From an uncultured Phycisphaerales bacterium (GTDB lineage Bacteria > Planctomycetota > Phycisphaerae > Phycisphaerales > SM1A02), in the NCBI GenBank assembly GCA_905480395.1, contig CAJQQE010000014.1, positions 151,555 to 215,554 of the forward strand: DNA of 64,000 nucleotides. The letters are read 5' to 3'. The translations under genes were made by a program, and so were the position numbers. Positions within the stretch are counted from its first letter, which is position 1. Every line of letters begins with the position of its first letter. This document shows, piece after piece, positions 63,793 to 64,000 of this stretch. Below the pieces are notes generated by a model. That model worked only from the letters and a program-made list of their open reading frames with translations, made no database searches and was not told where the DNA came from.

Positions 63793-63894
63793 ATGCTATC
63801 GAAGACCGACCACCAACTGCTCGAGAAACTCACCAAGTCAATGACTGCTCTCACCAAAGAGATTCAGTCATTGATCAACCAACTAAAGAAATGA
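63793..63894 (+). CDS. 33-residue hypothetical protein, helical
   Basis: A short gene encoding MLSKTDHQLLEKLTKSM and then a helix ending LINQLKK. It looks like one amphipathic helix with heptad leucines. AGGAG (63782-63786) lies 6 bases before the ATG, a strong site, and the gene sits neatly between two others. Function unknown. Confidence 0.55.
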   Translation: MLSKTDHQLLEKLTKSMTALTKEIQSLINQLKK

Positions 63895-63906
63895 AGGAGA
63901 AAGAAA

Positions 63907-64000
63907 TGCCAACAGAACAACGACTGCTGTTCAACGAACAGGTAACGATTCGTATGCCAAATGTCCTGCTGAATCGAGTGGATTCACTCGCACAGAATGC
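63907..64000 (+). CDS. ribbon-helix-helix-like protein, N-terminal part (runs off window)
   Basis: The visible 31 residues read MPTEQRLLFNEQVTIRMPN, then VLLNRVDSLAQN. The VTIRMPxxLLxRVDxLA pattern matches the beta strand and first helix of CopG/Arc-type repressors. AGGAG (63895-63899) lies 7 bases before the ATG. The 3' part is beyond the window. It may regulate the element. Confidence 0.5.

Larger units (their letters stand above)
61443..64000. mobile_element. left end of a probable integrative element (continues beyond window)
   Basis: The DNA after tRNA-Arg is visibly AT-richer and uses different codons from the preceding 61 kb. It encodes a serine recombinase, a HUH-like protein, several small unrecognised genes with strong AGGAG sites and a ribbon-helix-helix-like gene, all rightward. 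The right end and att repeat are outside the window. The exact left edge is uncertain: it could be the tRNA end or any point to about 61730. Confidence 0.6.

Overview
The window looks like chromosomal DNA of a GC-rich Planctomycetota bacterium, most likely near the Phycisphaerae; this placement is inferred from gene content, not from a marker-gene tree. The clues are a DUF1800-DUF1501 pair with a Tat signal, lipoproteins with FG-GAP/UnbV domains, a secreted protein with a CX4CH haem-like motif, the HpnC/HpnD/HpnE squalene route, and two AP-endonuclease-like TIM barrels. KdsB (Kdo activation), an AsmA-like protein and a MurE with the meso-DAP motif DNPR point to a diderm cell with LPS and conventional peptidoglycan.

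Layout. 1-4 kb: end of a Na+/phosphate symporter, a PhoU-like protein, RNase III, ribosomal protein bL34 (a 47-residue gene), shikimate kinase and a PilZ protein. 4.5-9.3 kb: undecaprenyl-diphosphatase facing a leftward cluster of a TIM-barrel protein, a cysteine-free FmdB-like protein, NAD-dependent DNA ligase and a membrane protein. 9.3-15.9 kb: a frameshifted sulfotransferase, a hotdog-like protein with a polytopic membrane protein, DUF1800 and DUF1501, and a heavy-metal-domain lipoprotein. 15.9-27.9 kb: NrnA, RibF, a large NAD-glutamate dehydrogenase, a MuiA/DUF4139 protein, a sugar isomerase-like protein, an orphan terminator, and two large exported proteins.

27.9-34.7 kb is an isoprenoid and tRNA/rRNA modification locus: hpnC-hpnD-hpnE-queG leftward and ispH-rlmN rightward, with stop/start overlaps of a few bases. 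34.7-39 kb holds a HAD phosphatase coupled to a 1139-residue protein that resembles a single-chain indolepyruvate:ferredoxin oxidoreductase but has only three cysteines. 40-42.5 kb: a repeat-bearing membrane protein coupled to an RluA-type pseudouridine synthase. 42.6-50.3 kb: a compact leftward cluster, def-fmt-(HExxH protein)-queA-murE-murF-mraY. 50.6-54.8 kb: a TPR protein, kdsB and pyrG. Then tRNA-Met, an AsmA-like protein, a TPR/FG-GAP/UnbV lipoprotein, a PqqB-like metallo-beta-lactamase and tRNA-Arg(CCT).

From about 61.44 kb, right after tRNA-Arg and its terminator, the character of the DNA changes. It becomes AT-richer, with strong Shine-Dalgarno sequences and small unrecognised genes. 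It carries a small serine recombinase behind a perfect TTGACA-N17-TATAAT promoter, a protein with HUH-like motif spacing, two small genes and the start of a ribbon-helix-helix-like protein. This is probably the left end of a mobile element.

Expression. Nine genes that head transcripts carry a TANNNT hexamer 5-9 nt before the start codon and no clear Shine-Dalgarno, which suggests leaderless mRNAs. Genes inside operons are mostly joined by ATGA or GTGA overlaps.
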